From Candidatus Thorarchaeota archaeon (GTDB lineage Archaea; Asgardarchaeota; Thorarchaeia; Thorarchaeales; Thorarchaeaceae), in NCBI GenBank assembly GCA_016840825.1, contig JAEORN010000223.1, positions 1-32,149 of the forward strand: a stretch of 32,149 nucleotides of DNA, given 5' to 3'. The first letter of the stretch is position 1, and each line of letters begins with the position of its first letter. Of this stretch, positions 15,206-23,420 are shown piece after piece. A model generated the notes under the pieces. That model did not search any database and was not told the DNA's origin. It worked only from the letters and a program-made list of their open reading frames with translations. Both the position numbers and the translations under genes were made by a program.

Positions 15206-15223
15206 TATTAACAATGGTTAATA
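15206..15223. promoter_or_regulatory. 18-bp palindrome overlapping the DUF438 gene promoter
   Basis: TATTAAC-AATG-GTTAATA is a perfect 7-bp inverted repeat around 4 nt, 22-39 bp before the start at 15184. It overlaps an AT-rich TATA-like stretch (TTTATTAACC read on the minus strand). Its TTAAC-N4-GTTAA form is reminiscent of FNR/CRP-type sites, but the binding protein is unknown. Confidence 0.5.
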
Positions 15224-15283
15224 AATCAATCCATAGGAAAGGTTCGGATTAGAGGTGGAAGAGTAGTTGGACATATGTTCAAC

Positions 15284-15535
15284 TTAATCGATCAGAAAGA
15301 CATCATCGCCTTCACGAACTCGTTCGCTTACCTTAATAGCAATCTCTTGCCCCTTCTGTCCTTTCTCGATGGGTTTTCTATCGATCTGCATGGATCGGAC
15401 AGTCTGCTCGAAATCAGTAGTCGCTCCTCTGATATGAATCCGATCGCCTTCGTTAAGCTCGTCACTAAGCAAAATAGCGGCAACGCTAATATTGTGGAAA
15501 TATCTTGATATCTCACCGATTTTCTTGTTCGTCAA
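15284..15535 (-). CDS. Stand-alone translation-factor beta-barrel protein (EF-Tu domain 2-like)
   Basis: 83 residues from the TTG at 15535, chosen because GAGGTG stands about 6 nt upstream; the frame is open further but the extra part lacks family similarity. The sequence is MTNKKIGEISRYF, then VAAILLSDELNEGDRIHIRG, QTVRSMQIDRKPIEKGQKG and VSERVREGDDVFLID. This is the signature of the second, beta-barrel domain of EF-Tu/SelB-type factors, known in archaea and bacteria as a free-standing small protein of unclear role, sometimes near U32 peptidase genes. No GTPase domain is present. It may bind RNA or a partner protein. It lies alone, facing away from the MFS gene, with about 290 bp between the two starts. 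Confidence 0.75.
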   Translation of the reverse strand: MTNKKIGEISRYFHNISVAAILLSDELNEGDRIHIRGATTDFEQTVRSMQIDRKPIEKGQKGQEIAIKVSERVREGDDVFLID

Positions 15536-15620
15536 ATTACACACCTCAATGTTGTAAAAAGGCGCAATCCCTGAAAAATTCTTTGTAGTTGGCGATAGTG
15601 AATCCAAGACAGGTCATCTC

Positions 15621-15796
15621 ATTGTATCTATAGTTCTGCTTAGATCAGTGACAAGAATAATAATTCGTCATTGAGTTGCGTTCCGTGCAAAAAAGATTGT
15701 ATCTATAGATATATTCTTTATAGTAAGTAATGCGAATTCGTTGCGCATTCAGAAGATGTAATTAAGTCTTCATAGACGACTCTGATTGTATCTATA
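15621..15796 (+). repeat. Three direct copies of ATTGTATCTATA before the MFS gene
   Basis: The identical 12-mer ATTGTATCTATA occurs at 15621-15632, 15696-15707 and 15785-15796, 75 and 89 bp apart. The last copy is 30 bp before the GTG of the MFS gene, a position where a TATA box is expected. They could be repeated operator or activator sites or tandem promoters. The rest of the 290-bp stretch between the two divergent starts shows nothing I can name. Confidence 0.6.
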
Positions 15797-15825
15797 ATCC
15801 GTGAAAATTTTCGAGGTTCGAGATT

Positions 15826-17220
15826 GTGGACGAAGCAAAGATTGACATCATTGATGAGCAGAAGATAATGGCCCCTGAACCAACATCTGAAATCTCATGG
15901 GCAGGGTCAGTCAAGCAATTGATGTCCAACAAGAACTTTCGAGTCTTCATTATCACTAATTGGATAATGGCAAGTCTGGGAGTTGTTCAGAACTTCTTTA
16001 CTCTCTATTTGAGAGACTTGGGTATTTCCTATATTCTTCTGGGCACGCTATTCTCAACTATGACCATTGTGACTCTACTGGGAACGCTAGTTGCTAGCTA
16101 TTTAGCGGATAACTACAACCGAAGGAACCTCGCAATCATCACAATGGTGTTCAACGGACTCGGTTTTCTCGTCCTCGCATATGCAGATAACTTCGAACTA
16201 GTAGCATTGGGACTTATTACCATCGCCGCATCGAACTTCACGAGTCAAGGAGGCACAGCATATATCTTCCAAGTGACCGATCGCAAATTTGGAGGAGTAG
16301 CGGTGAGTCTGTTCACTTTAGGCACACTTTTTGGACTTGGTCCTCTCTATGCAATGGGAGTCATGTTCAACAGTGGCTGGGAGTTCATAGCTATAATGAG
16401 AGCGGTGTTCTTGATAGCTGCTGTTGCCTATCTGATAACCATAATTATCAGAATAATCTGGCTAGAATCAACCCCTATCCCTGAAAGGGAGCGACATGAG
16501 TCGATAATCATGGATTTCATATCCGAGAGTAAAAGAGGTATCAAGCTGCTCATCAGGGTATTTCCGGTGTTTGTCGCGATCATAATGATAGATGCTCTGA
16601 GTGACAATATGTACAATTTCTCAAACTTGTTCTATGTTAATGAAACTCTAGATTTCAATATCGGGCAAATCTTCTTGATAATTCTAATAACCCTAGCCAT
16701 CTCAGTTCCACTTAATCTGCTACTTGGACGCACCTTTGATAGACGAGGAGGGAAGAGGATAACAATTGCAGTCTACTCTGTAATGCCTTTGGCTCTCAGT
16801 CTACTCCTTATAGCTCAATATGTGAAATATATAGCCCCAGAGGAGTGGGCAGTTGCACTCGATGCAATCTATCCAGGATTAGGAGTTATTCTGTCGCTGG
16901 CATTCATAGCTACTGCAATGAAGACGACCAATGATAATCTTTGGTGGACAACAATGAGTGCCTATATTCAGAAATCTCTGCCAAGAGCAGATCTAGGAAA
17001 GATGCTTGGATTCTCAACTCTGTTGGTCTTAATCATAGGCACTGTAGCTCCAATCTTCTCTGGATTCATCTACACGTACTATCAAGGAGTTCCACTCATC
17101 GTGGGGGCAATCATTCTCAACTTTGTCATCCTTGCGATATTAATCACGAAGAATATTGAACCAAGAGTAGATATTGATAAGCTTGAGGAAGAACTGAGAA
17201 CTCCGAAATCTATAGATTAG
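15826..17220 (+). CDS. Major facilitator superfamily transporter
   Basis: 464 residues with about 12 predicted membrane helices and a central cytoplasmic loop (RHESIIMDFISESKRGIKLLIR, about 222-243). The first helix region starts at NKNFRVFIITNWIMASLGVV. The loop between helices 2 and 3 has the MFS motif A in degenerate form (ADNYNRRNLAIITM), and its repeat in the second half is GRTFDRRGGKRITI. These features point to a proton- or solute-coupled carrier; the substrate cannot be read. The GTG start has GAGGT about 9 nt upstream. Three copies of a 12-bp motif lie upstream, suggesting tight regulation. It is convergent with the Lrp gene and next to the sugar locus, so a sugar is one possible cargo. 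Confidence 0.85.
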   Translation: MDEAKIDIIDEQKIMAPEPTSEISWAGSVKQLMSNKNFRVFIITNWIMASLGVVQNFFTLYLRDLGISYILLGTLFSTMTIVTLLGTLVASYLADNYNRRNLAIITMVFNGLGFLVLAYADNFELVALGLITIAASNFTSQGGTAYIFQVTDRKFGGVAVSLFTLGTLFGLGPLYAMGVMFNSGWEFIAIMRAVFLIAAVAYLITIIIRIIWLESTPIPERERHESIIMDFISESKRGIKLLIRVFPVFVAIIMIDALSDNMYNFSNLFYVNETLDFNIGQIFLIILITLAISVPLNLLLGRTFDRRGGKRITIAVYSVMPLALSLLLIAQYVKYIAPEEWAVALDAIYPGLGVILSLAFIATAMKTTNDNLWWTTMSAYIQKSLPRADLGKMLGFSTLLVLIIGTVAPIFSGFIYTYYQGVPLIVGAIILNFVILAILITKNIEPRVDIDKLEEELRTPKSID

Positions 17221-17272
17221 CATTAGCTCTCCCGAACTCAAGTTTCAGATGGATCGTATTGATTATGTCAAG

Positions 17273-17794
17273 CTAATCTCCATACTCAACATCTGTAAGT
17301 TTACGAAGTTGTAGAGTTTCTAAGAAAGTATCCATAACGAACATGGTTAGAGTTCGTTCAACTGCGGGTAACTCCCGAAGAAAATCTACGATAAAGCTAT
17401 TCATCTCTTCAACATCCTTAGTCCGGACTTTAAGAAAAACATCGAATTGCCCACTCAAGACAAAAACATCTTGAACGAACGGATGTTTTGCGATTTCCCG
17501 ACAAAATTCTTTCTGAGAGAGTAAATCCGGTTGACCTGGTACGCGATATCTAATGGTGATGAAGATAAGAGCTAGAGTTGGTCGATTGAGCAAAACCGGA
17601 TCGAGAATCGCACTGTATTGCTTTATGATCTTGTTTTGTTCAAGAGATTTAATTCTAGCATGCACAGTTGAGATACCTTTTCCTACAGATTCGGAAATCT
17701 TCTGGACACCCAGCTTGCAATCTTCCTGTAGTAACTCAAGTATCTTGAAATTGATATCATCGAATAAAGCATCACTGTCTTTAGGCATAGACAC
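17273..17794 (-). CDS. Lrp/AsnC family transcriptional regulator
   Basis: 173 residues, close to the classical Lrp length. The N-terminal HTH spans about 12-60 (DDINFKILELLQEDCKLGVQ, then GKGISTVHARIKSLEQNKIIKQY). Residues 70-160 form the RAM effector/oligomerisation domain (TLALIFITIRY..., VQDVFVLSGQFDVFLKVRT, AVERTLTMFVMDTFLE). GTG 17794 and ATG 17788 are both possible starts. It is transcribed divergently from the GH94 gene and its transport operon, with about 300 bp between them, so it is the natural candidate regulator of the sugar locus and of itself. The small element CCGAA-N5-TTCGG sits just before its start. Confidence 0.88.
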   Translation of the reverse strand: MSMPKDSDALFDDINFKILELLQEDCKLGVQKISESVGKGISTVHARIKSLEQNKIIKQYSAILDPVLLNRPTLALIFITIRYRVPGQPDLLSQKEFCREIAKHPFVQDVFVLSGQFDVFLKVRTKDVEEMNSFIVDFLRELPAVERTLTMFVMDTFLETLQLRKLTDVEYGD

Positions 17795-18094
17795 ACAATC
17801 CGAAAAGTATTCGGTATATGCCTTGTTTCTTAGAAATTAATGATAAAGTTTTCCCCAGATGGACCTAATTATTCGTAGAAGCTGGATCTCCCTTCTTTTG
17901 GCAGTTGCTGATAGAAAAATGTAGCTTCGAACCAAGGTTTCATCACCATGAAAATAGCTGGTAAAAATGATTATATTTTGCGAGTGTGCGAAATCAGAAT
18001 TGGAATCTATTTCATCAGGATTCAGAATCACCGAAAAGATTTCACCCCGAATCCGATAAGAGTTAATACTTCTAAGCCAAAGCTTATCTTTTCG
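17795..18094. promoter_or_regulatory. Divergent regulatory region of the Lrp gene and the GH94 operon
   Basis: About 300 bp between the two starts. CCGAA-AAGTA-TTCGG at 17800-17814 is a short inverted repeat, and a related CCGAAAAG-x-x-TTC occurs at 18031-18043. AT-rich TATA-like stretches are present near 17976 (GATTATATTTTG) and 18061 (AGTTAATACTTC). No gene is seen in it; the long frame through it on the plus strand has no family similarity before 18095. Confidence 0.3.
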
Positions 18095-20461
18095 GTGGTT
18101 GATTTGGAATTCGGAAATTTTTCGAAAGATCATCGAGAATACATCATAGCTAGACCTGACACACCTACCCCCTGGATCAACTACCTCGGAAATAGTGAAT
18201 ACTGCGCGATGATTTCGAACACAGCTGGTGGCTACAGTTTTCATATTGATCCAAGAAATAGACGCATCACACGTTATCGATACAACAATATTCCCATGGA
18301 TAGACCGGGGAGATATATCTACATTAGAGACAGTAAGACCGGTGAATTCTGGTCGCCTACTTGGCAACCAACTTTCAGCAAACTTGACAGATATGAGTGC
18401 AGACACGGTCTAGGCTACACAAAGATCTCATCCTCAATGTCCGATATCAGTGCTGAGATTACCTACTTCGTACCAGTGGATAACAATCTGGAAATTTGGT
18501 TTCTCTCAATTAAGAATAATTCCTCCTTCCAAAAAGAGCTCAAGGTATTCTCGTACTGCGAATTTTGTTTATGGGATGCGACTCGTGATCAAAATGACTT
18601 ACAGTCAATCCAGTTCCTCGGAATCTCGCGCTTCAACAATAACAGCATATTGTATCATTTTTTTGATGAAAGCACAGGTTTTGCGTTTTTCGCGTCGAAC
18701 TTGAATATTGAGAGCTTTGATTGTGATCGAGCTCAATTTCTTGGGAAATATAGAGATGAATCCAATCCAGAAACTGTGGAAATAGGGGAGTGCTTTAGGT
18801 CGGAAGCTTGCGGTGGAAATCCCATAGCTGCGACTTGTAGCACCATCAAACTTATGCCAGAGGAGTCGAAAACCATTATCTATATACTTGGTGTAACACA
18901 AAACAAGTCAGACGTCAAGAACATTGTTCAAAGATTTACTAATCGTGATATTGTCGAAGCTGAATTGAGAAAACTTAGGGATCATTGGAATTCATACCTT
19001 CAGAAACTAAATGTAGAAACCATGGATTCCGATTTCGATGCTATGGTGAATATCTGGAATCAATATCAATGTCGGATTACCTTCGACTGGTCAAGATATG
19101 TTTCATTCTATGAAACAGGAATAGGTAGGGGGATGGGCTTTCGAGACTGCTGTCAAGACATCCTTGGAGTGGTTCATGCATTCCCAAACAGAGTTAGGCA
19201 ACGGCTTAAAGATTTGGCAAAGGTTCAGTTTGAGAATGGCAGAGTGTATCACATATACTTCCCTCTTACAGGAGAGGGAGGTTTCCCATATTATGTCAAG
19301 AACGATATGCCATTCTTCAGCGATGATCATCTATGGCTAATCCTTGCTGTAGCAGAGTATGTGAAAGAAACTGGAGATTTCTCTATCATCAACGAGGAAG
19401 TTGACTATGTTGATGGTCCAGCAACTAGCATGTACGAACACATGCGACGTTCTGTTTCCTTTTGCCAGAGTAAAATGGGACATCATTCTCTCCCTCTCTT
19501 GGGAACTGCGGATTGGAATGATCCACTTAGTATACCAGGACCAAACAATGCTGCAGAAAGTGTGTTTGCAGCCATGCTCTACCATAAGGTACTCTTAGAC
19601 TTGGCTGAGATGAGTCGCGAATTAGATATGAGTGATCAGATGCAAGAATATTTGGGTCTTGCAAAGAAAACCAAAGACCATCTAAACAAAATCACCTGGG
19701 ATGGAAACTGGTATATCCGTGCCTTCGATGACTCCGGAGAACTAGTAGGCAGTAAGAAGTGCGAGGAAGGGAGGATATACCTAAACACTCAATCATGGTC
19801 AGTGCTTAGCGGGATTGCCATCAATGGGAGAGGACAGAGAAGTATGGATTCTGCCAAGGAGCATCTTGATACTAAATATGGCCTTACTCTTCTCTCTCCA
19901 ACATACTCAAGGTACTATAGTGAGATTGGAGCATTAACAAGTTATCCACAAGGCCTCAAGGAGAACGGCTCAATATGGAGTCATGCTAATGCATGGGCGA
20001 TTATTGCCGAGTGTATGCTAGGAAGAGGTGATCAGGCCTACGAGTATTACAGAAAACTTGCACCTCCTGCAAAGAACCAGATTGCAGAAATTCAAAAATC
20101 AGAACCCTATGTATATGCGCAGACCATCGCAGGAGTAGATCATCTATCATTTGGAGAAGCCAAACAATCATGGCTTACTGGCACAGCTGCGTGGATGATG
20201 AAAGCAGCTACCAATTGGATTATTGGTGTTAGGCCTCAGTATCATGGATTGCTTATCGATCCATGCGTACCAAAGACATGGAAGAATTTTAGGATGACTC
20301 GCCAATTTAGGAATGCAGTCTATGATATCACGTTCTCTAATCCCAATGGAATCTCAAAGGGCATTGGATCCATTCATGTTGATGATAAACTATTCGAAAG
20401 TAATCTACTCCCAGTGTTCTCTGATGGTAAAACGCATAAGATTTCAGTCACAATGAGATAG
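18095..20461 (+). CDS. Glycoside hydrolase family 94 disaccharide phosphorylase
   Basis: 788 residues from the GTG at 18095, chosen because family members begin just before the YIIARPDTPTPWINYLGN segment; the frame continues open to 17948. Length fits cellobiose/chitobiose phosphorylases (about 800), not cellodextrin phosphorylases (near 1000). The N-terminal beta-sandwich (to about 290) is followed by the (alpha/alpha)6 barrel with RGMGFRDCCQDILGVVHAFP, NPLTGEGG-like FPLTGEGGFPYY, SDDHLWL, and the catalytic acid in ADWND (last Asp, residue 476). Later family marks are NGSIWSHANAWAIIAECMLGRG and the C-terminal GLLIDPCVPKTWKNF. The enzyme splits a beta-linked disaccharide with phosphate into sugar and sugar 1-phosphate, saving ATP. 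ADWND rather than GDWNDG leaves cellobiose, chitobiose and related substrates open. First gene of the transport operon. Confidence 0.9.
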   Translation: MVDLEFGNFSKDHREYIIARPDTPTPWINYLGNSEYCAMISNTAGGYSFHIDPRNRRITRYRYNNIPMDRPGRYIYIRDSKTGEFWSPTWQPTFSKLDRYECRHGLGYTKISSSMSDISAEITYFVPVDNNLEIWFLSIKNNSSFQKELKVFSYCEFCLWDATRDQNDLQSIQFLGISRFNNNSILYHFFDESTGFAFFASNLNIESFDCDRAQFLGKYRDESNPETVEIGECFRSEACGGNPIAATCSTIKLMPEESKTIIYILGVTQNKSDVKNIVQRFTNRDIVEAELRKLRDHWNSYLQKLNVETMDSDFDAMVNIWNQYQCRITFDWSRYVSFYETGIGRGMGFRDCCQDILGVVHAFPNRVRQRLKDLAKVQFENGRVYHIYFPLTGEGGFPYYVKNDMPFFSDDHLWLILAVAEYVKETGDFSIINEEVDYVDGPATSMYEHMRRSVSFCQSKMGHHSLPLLGTADWNDPLSIPGPNNAAESVFAAMLYHKVLLDLAEMSRELDMSDQMQEYLGLAKKTKDHLNKITWDGNWYIRAFDDSGELVGSKKCEEGRIYLNTQSWSVLSGIAINGRGQRSMDSAKEHLDTKYGLTLLSPTYSRYYSEIGALTSYPQGLKENGSIWSHANAWAIIAECMLGRGDQAYEYYRKLAPPAKNQIAEIQKSEPYVYAQTIAGVDHLSFGEAKQSWLTGTAAWMMKAATNWIIGVRPQYHGLLIDPCVPKTWKNFRMTRQFRNAVYDITFSNPNGISKGIGSIHVDDKLFESNLLPVFSDGKTHKISVTMR

Positions 20462-20480
20462 TTATTCTACAAAAAGGGAG

Positions 20481-21566
20481 ATGGCGAGGAAGATGGAACA
20501 AGGTGAACCAACCCAGACAGAAGCTAGCCCTTCATTTAGTGATTCTCTATCCAAATTGAAGGAGTTACTATTCAGTTCCTACGCAAAATTCGTTGTTCGA
20601 AAAGCTGCTTTCTATGTGGTTGTTGTATTTTTTTCGGTTTCGCTCGTATTTTTTGTTATTGAATCCATGCCGGGCGATCCTGTCGATGTAATGATTTCGA
20701 GTGGAAACCCTCCGCCAGGAACAGATATCGATGCTCTTGCAGATATTATGAGAGAATACTTTGGTCTGAACAAACCGATTCAGGAACGGTTTATGATATT
20801 TATTGCAAACTTCTTCACTGGTAATTTGGGACAGTCGTATCATTTCTACCCAGTATTCGTTTCGACCATCATCCAGTACTACCTACCATACACACTATCA
20901 TTGGCACTTCCTGTATTGTTTATCAGCTTCTTCCTAGGAAATTGGATTGGTGCTAGAGCTGCCTATCTTAAAGGTAGGCTGAATGAAACAAGTTATTTTT
21001 CTCTGGTCTTTTGTAACCAATTACCACCATTCTGGTTCGGATTGGTCGTTATATTCCTCTATGTAGTACTATTCCGAAGCATTCCACCAATTGGAGCTGC
21101 CACTCAAGGGGTAATACCTTCCCTGAGCATCAGCTACTTGATGGACCTAGTAGCACATTGGATTCTGCCCTTCTTGACGCTACTAGTTGTGTATGTAGGA
21201 GCATGGGCTACTGGAATGAGGTCAATGGTGACTCACGAAATGGATGCTGGCTACGTACGCTATGGTGAACAACTGGGATTTAAGAAAAAGAAACTAATGT
21301 CATATACACAAAGAAATGCCATCCTTCCGCAATTGACCGGTTTGAATATGGTATTCAATGGTATCATAGGACAGACATTGGTTATTGAAATCGTCTTTGG
21401 GTGGCCTGGTCTTGGATTGCTACTCTACAACGCTGTCTTCAATTATGACTATCCATTAATTTTCGGTTGCTTCATGGTTATCATCATCATTATTGTCCTC
21501 GGTAATTTTCTGATAGACATTCTCTACGGATTCGTGGATCCGCGAATAAGAACCGGTCACGGGTGA
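20481..21566 (+). CDS. ABC transporter permease, OppB/DppB family
   Basis: 361 residues. A hydrophilic N-terminal stretch of about 35 residues precedes the first helix (AAFYVVVVFFSVSLVFFVIE), followed by the DppB signature SMPGDPVDVMI, FGLNKPIQERFMIFIANFFTGNLGQSY, then five more helices. The EAA-type loop is GEQLGFKKKKLMSYTQRNAILPQLTG, which contacts the ATPases. ATG 20481 is preceded directly by GGGAG; ATG 20493 may be the true start given GAGGA spacing. It forms a heterodimeric membrane channel with the next gene product and lies 19 nt after the GH94 gene. In archaea this family often carries oligosaccharides as well as peptides, which fits the setting. Confidence 0.92.
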   Translation: MARKMEQGEPTQTEASPSFSDSLSKLKELLFSSYAKFVVRKAAFYVVVVFFSVSLVFFVIESMPGDPVDVMISSGNPPPGTDIDALADIMREYFGLNKPIQERFMIFIANFFTGNLGQSYHFYPVFVSTIIQYYLPYTLSLALPVLFISFFLGNWIGARAAYLKGRLNETSYFSLVFCNQLPPFWFGLVVIFLYVVLFRSIPPIGAATQGVIPSLSISYLMDLVAHWILPFLTLLVVYVGAWATGMRSMVTHEMDAGYVRYGEQLGFKKKKLMSYTQRNAILPQLTGLNMVFNGIIGQTLVIEIVFGWPGLGLLLYNAVFNYDYPLIFGCFMVIIIIIVLGNFLIDILYGFVDPRIRTGHG

Positions 21567-22408
21567 TAGAAATGTGGGAGCTACTATTAAGAAGTCGTAA
21601 AGTTATGTTTGGTTTGGTTGTTTTAGTCACATTCATCCTGCTGGGCACAGTGGTACCACTCTTTCTCGCCGATCCGTATGCTATGAATCTTAGTCAAATG
21701 GGCCGACCTCCCAGCCTTGAGCATTTTCTGGGCACAACGAGTTTCGGAGAGGATGTCTTTGCACAACTATGTAATGCCATTGGTAACTCGCTGTTGGTTG
21801 GATTGGTAGCTGGTAGCTTAGGTACTCTAATTGCAGTCTTCATTGGGGCTGTAGGCCCTTACAGAGGAGGACTAGCAGACAGGATTTCTAATCTAGTTAC
21901 AAACCTCGCTCTAGTACTCCCTCTGATACCTCTCTTCATAATCATCGCTTCAGTTTTGCGTGGATTGAATTTGTTTCTGATTGGTGTGATACTAGCTGTG
22001 ACATCTTGGCCATGGGCAGCAAGGAGTATAAGATCCCAGATGCTTACCCTCAAAGAAAGAGAATTTGTGAATCTAGCTCGAATGTCAGGAGATGGAAATG
22101 TTCGGATAGTGGTGACAGAGATCTTGCCGAACATGATGGCATACATTATGATGGTCTTTGTTATATTGACAGGTACAGCGATTCTCGCTGAATCAGCACT
22201 CAGCATGATTGGTGTTTCTACGACCCGTACAATTACTTTAGGGTACATGCTATACTGGGCTCAACATGAAACGATTGTTCCATTCTGGTGGAATATCTGG
22301 TGGTGGTTCATTCCTCCGGGTATTGTTTTGACCATAATATTGACTGCATTTTTTGTTATCCATGCAGGGTTGGATGAGGTATTCAATCCAAAGTTACGGA
22401 GGGTTTGA
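21563..22408 (+). CDS. ABC transporter permease, OppC/DppC family
   Basis: 281 residues with about six membrane helices. The N-terminal helix MFGLVVLVTFILLGTVVPLFL and the segment HFLGTTSFGEDVFAQLCNAIGNSLLVGLVAG are typical of DppC (normally LGTDxxGRDVxSR, here TTSFGEDV). The EAA loop is FVNLARMSGDGNVRIVVTEILPNMMAYI. The GTG start overlaps the end of the preceding permease gene by 4 nt, so the two are translationally coupled and should pair one to one in the transporter. Confidence 0.92.
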   Translation: MIEMWELLLRSRKVMFGLVVLVTFILLGTVVPLFLADPYAMNLSQMGRPPSLEHFLGTTSFGEDVFAQLCNAIGNSLLVGLVAGSLGTLIAVFIGAVGPYRGGLADRISNLVTNLALVLPLIPLFIIIASVLRGLNLFLIGVILAVTSWPWAARSIRSQMLTLKEREFVNLARMSGDGNVRIVVTEILPNMMAYIMMVFVILTGTAILAESALSMIGVSTTRTITLGYMLYWAQHETIVPFWWNIWWWFIPPGIVLTIILTAFFVIHAGLDEVFNPKLRRV

Positions 22409-22414
22409 GTTGCT

Positions 22415-23416
22415 ATGACGAAACACATTCTTGAAGTCGATGATCTCAAGGGCTATTACAGAGGAGTATTTGGCGTGGTTCACGCCATTGATGGTGTTTC
22501 GTTCAGTTTGGAACGGGGTAAGATAATGGGCATAGCGGGGGAATCGGGAGGTGGAAAATCCACTCTCGCACAGCTTGTTTCAGGGACACCACCACCGTTA
22601 TTGTATCATGAGGGAGGAAAAATCTTTGTTGATGGGATTGATATCTATGGTATAGATCCTGAAGAACTCAGAACTGAAGTCAAATGCAAACGTATGTCAT
22701 ACGTTCCTCAAGCATCAATGGAATCTTTAAATCCTGTCAAAAGGATAAGAGACTTCATCTTTGATGTAGTAGCGCAACGGACTGGTAAAAGGGTCGCTTC
22801 AAAGGAGCGTAAGGAAGAAGTTCTTGAAATGGCTGCAAACCATATCAAACCGCTGGGATTGGACAGATCAGTCCTTGATCGCTATCCACATGAGCTTAGT
22901 GGAGGCATGAAACAAAGAGTTGTAATTGCTATCTCCACCCTATGGAATCCGAAGCTCCTAATCATAGATGAACCAACCTCAGCTCTTGATGTGACTTCAC
23001 AGAAGCGAATGATAAAGGCTCTTCTTAACTTGAAGCATATTGGGATTATTGAGAGCATGCTTTACATATCTCATGACTTGACGAGTTTAAGGCAACTCTG
23101 TGATGTATGCATGGTCATGTATGGAGGAAAAATCGCAGAGATTGGCGACATGGATGGTGTAGTTGATGATCCTCTTCATCCCTATTCTCGTCTGCTGACA
23201 GCTGCAATAGCATCCTACGACTCAAAAGGAAGAAGGAAAAATGAATTGAAGAGCATCCCAGGATCACCTCCAGATCTACGAACACCTCCCACTGGATGCA
23301 GGTTTCATCCTCGATGTCCATATGCCATGGACATTTGCAAGACTGAAGAACCACATATTGTTGGAGATGGAAAGAGAGGAGCGGCCTGCTGGCTACTAAC
23401 ATCAAATTCGGGGTGA
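22415..23416 (+). CDS. ABC transporter ATPase, OppD/DppD family
   Basis: 333 residues. Walker A is GESGGGKST (42-50), the Q-loop YVPQASMESLNPV, the signature LSGGMKQR, Walker B LLIIDEP, the D-loop SALD and the switch His in ISHD. The C-terminal extension has the conserved cysteines of OppD-type ATPases (GCRFHPRCPYAMDICKTEEP ... AACW), a region that holds an Fe-S cluster in some relatives. It energises import together with the next gene product. The gene begins 6 nt after the permease stop and ends 4 nt before the next start. Confidence 0.93.
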   Translation: MTKHILEVDDLKGYYRGVFGVVHAIDGVSFSLERGKIMGIAGESGGGKSTLAQLVSGTPPPLLYHEGGKIFVDGIDIYGIDPEELRTEVKCKRMSYVPQASMESLNPVKRIRDFIFDVVAQRTGKRVASKERKEEVLEMAANHIKPLGLDRSVLDRYPHELSGGMKQRVVIAISTLWNPKLLIIDEPTSALDVTSQKRMIKALLNLKHIGIIESMLYISHDLTSLRQLCDVCMVMYGGKIAEIGDMDGVVDDPLHPYSRLLTAAIASYDSKGRRKNELKSIPGSPPDLRTPPTGCRFHPRCPYAMDICKTEEPHIVGDGKRGAACWLLTSNSG

Positions 23417-23420
23417 AAAG

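Noticed and set aside
17214..17279. 8-bp inverted repeat AGATTAGC / GCTAATCT across the MFS and Lrp gene ends
   Set aside because: Both arms include the stop codons and last codons of convergent genes, the loop is 50 nt and there is no T run; probably coincidence.
17837..18406. Long open frame on the minus strand under the GH94 start and its promoter
   Set aside because: It overlaps the clearly conserved GH94 N-terminus in antisense, and its translation shows no recognisable domain.
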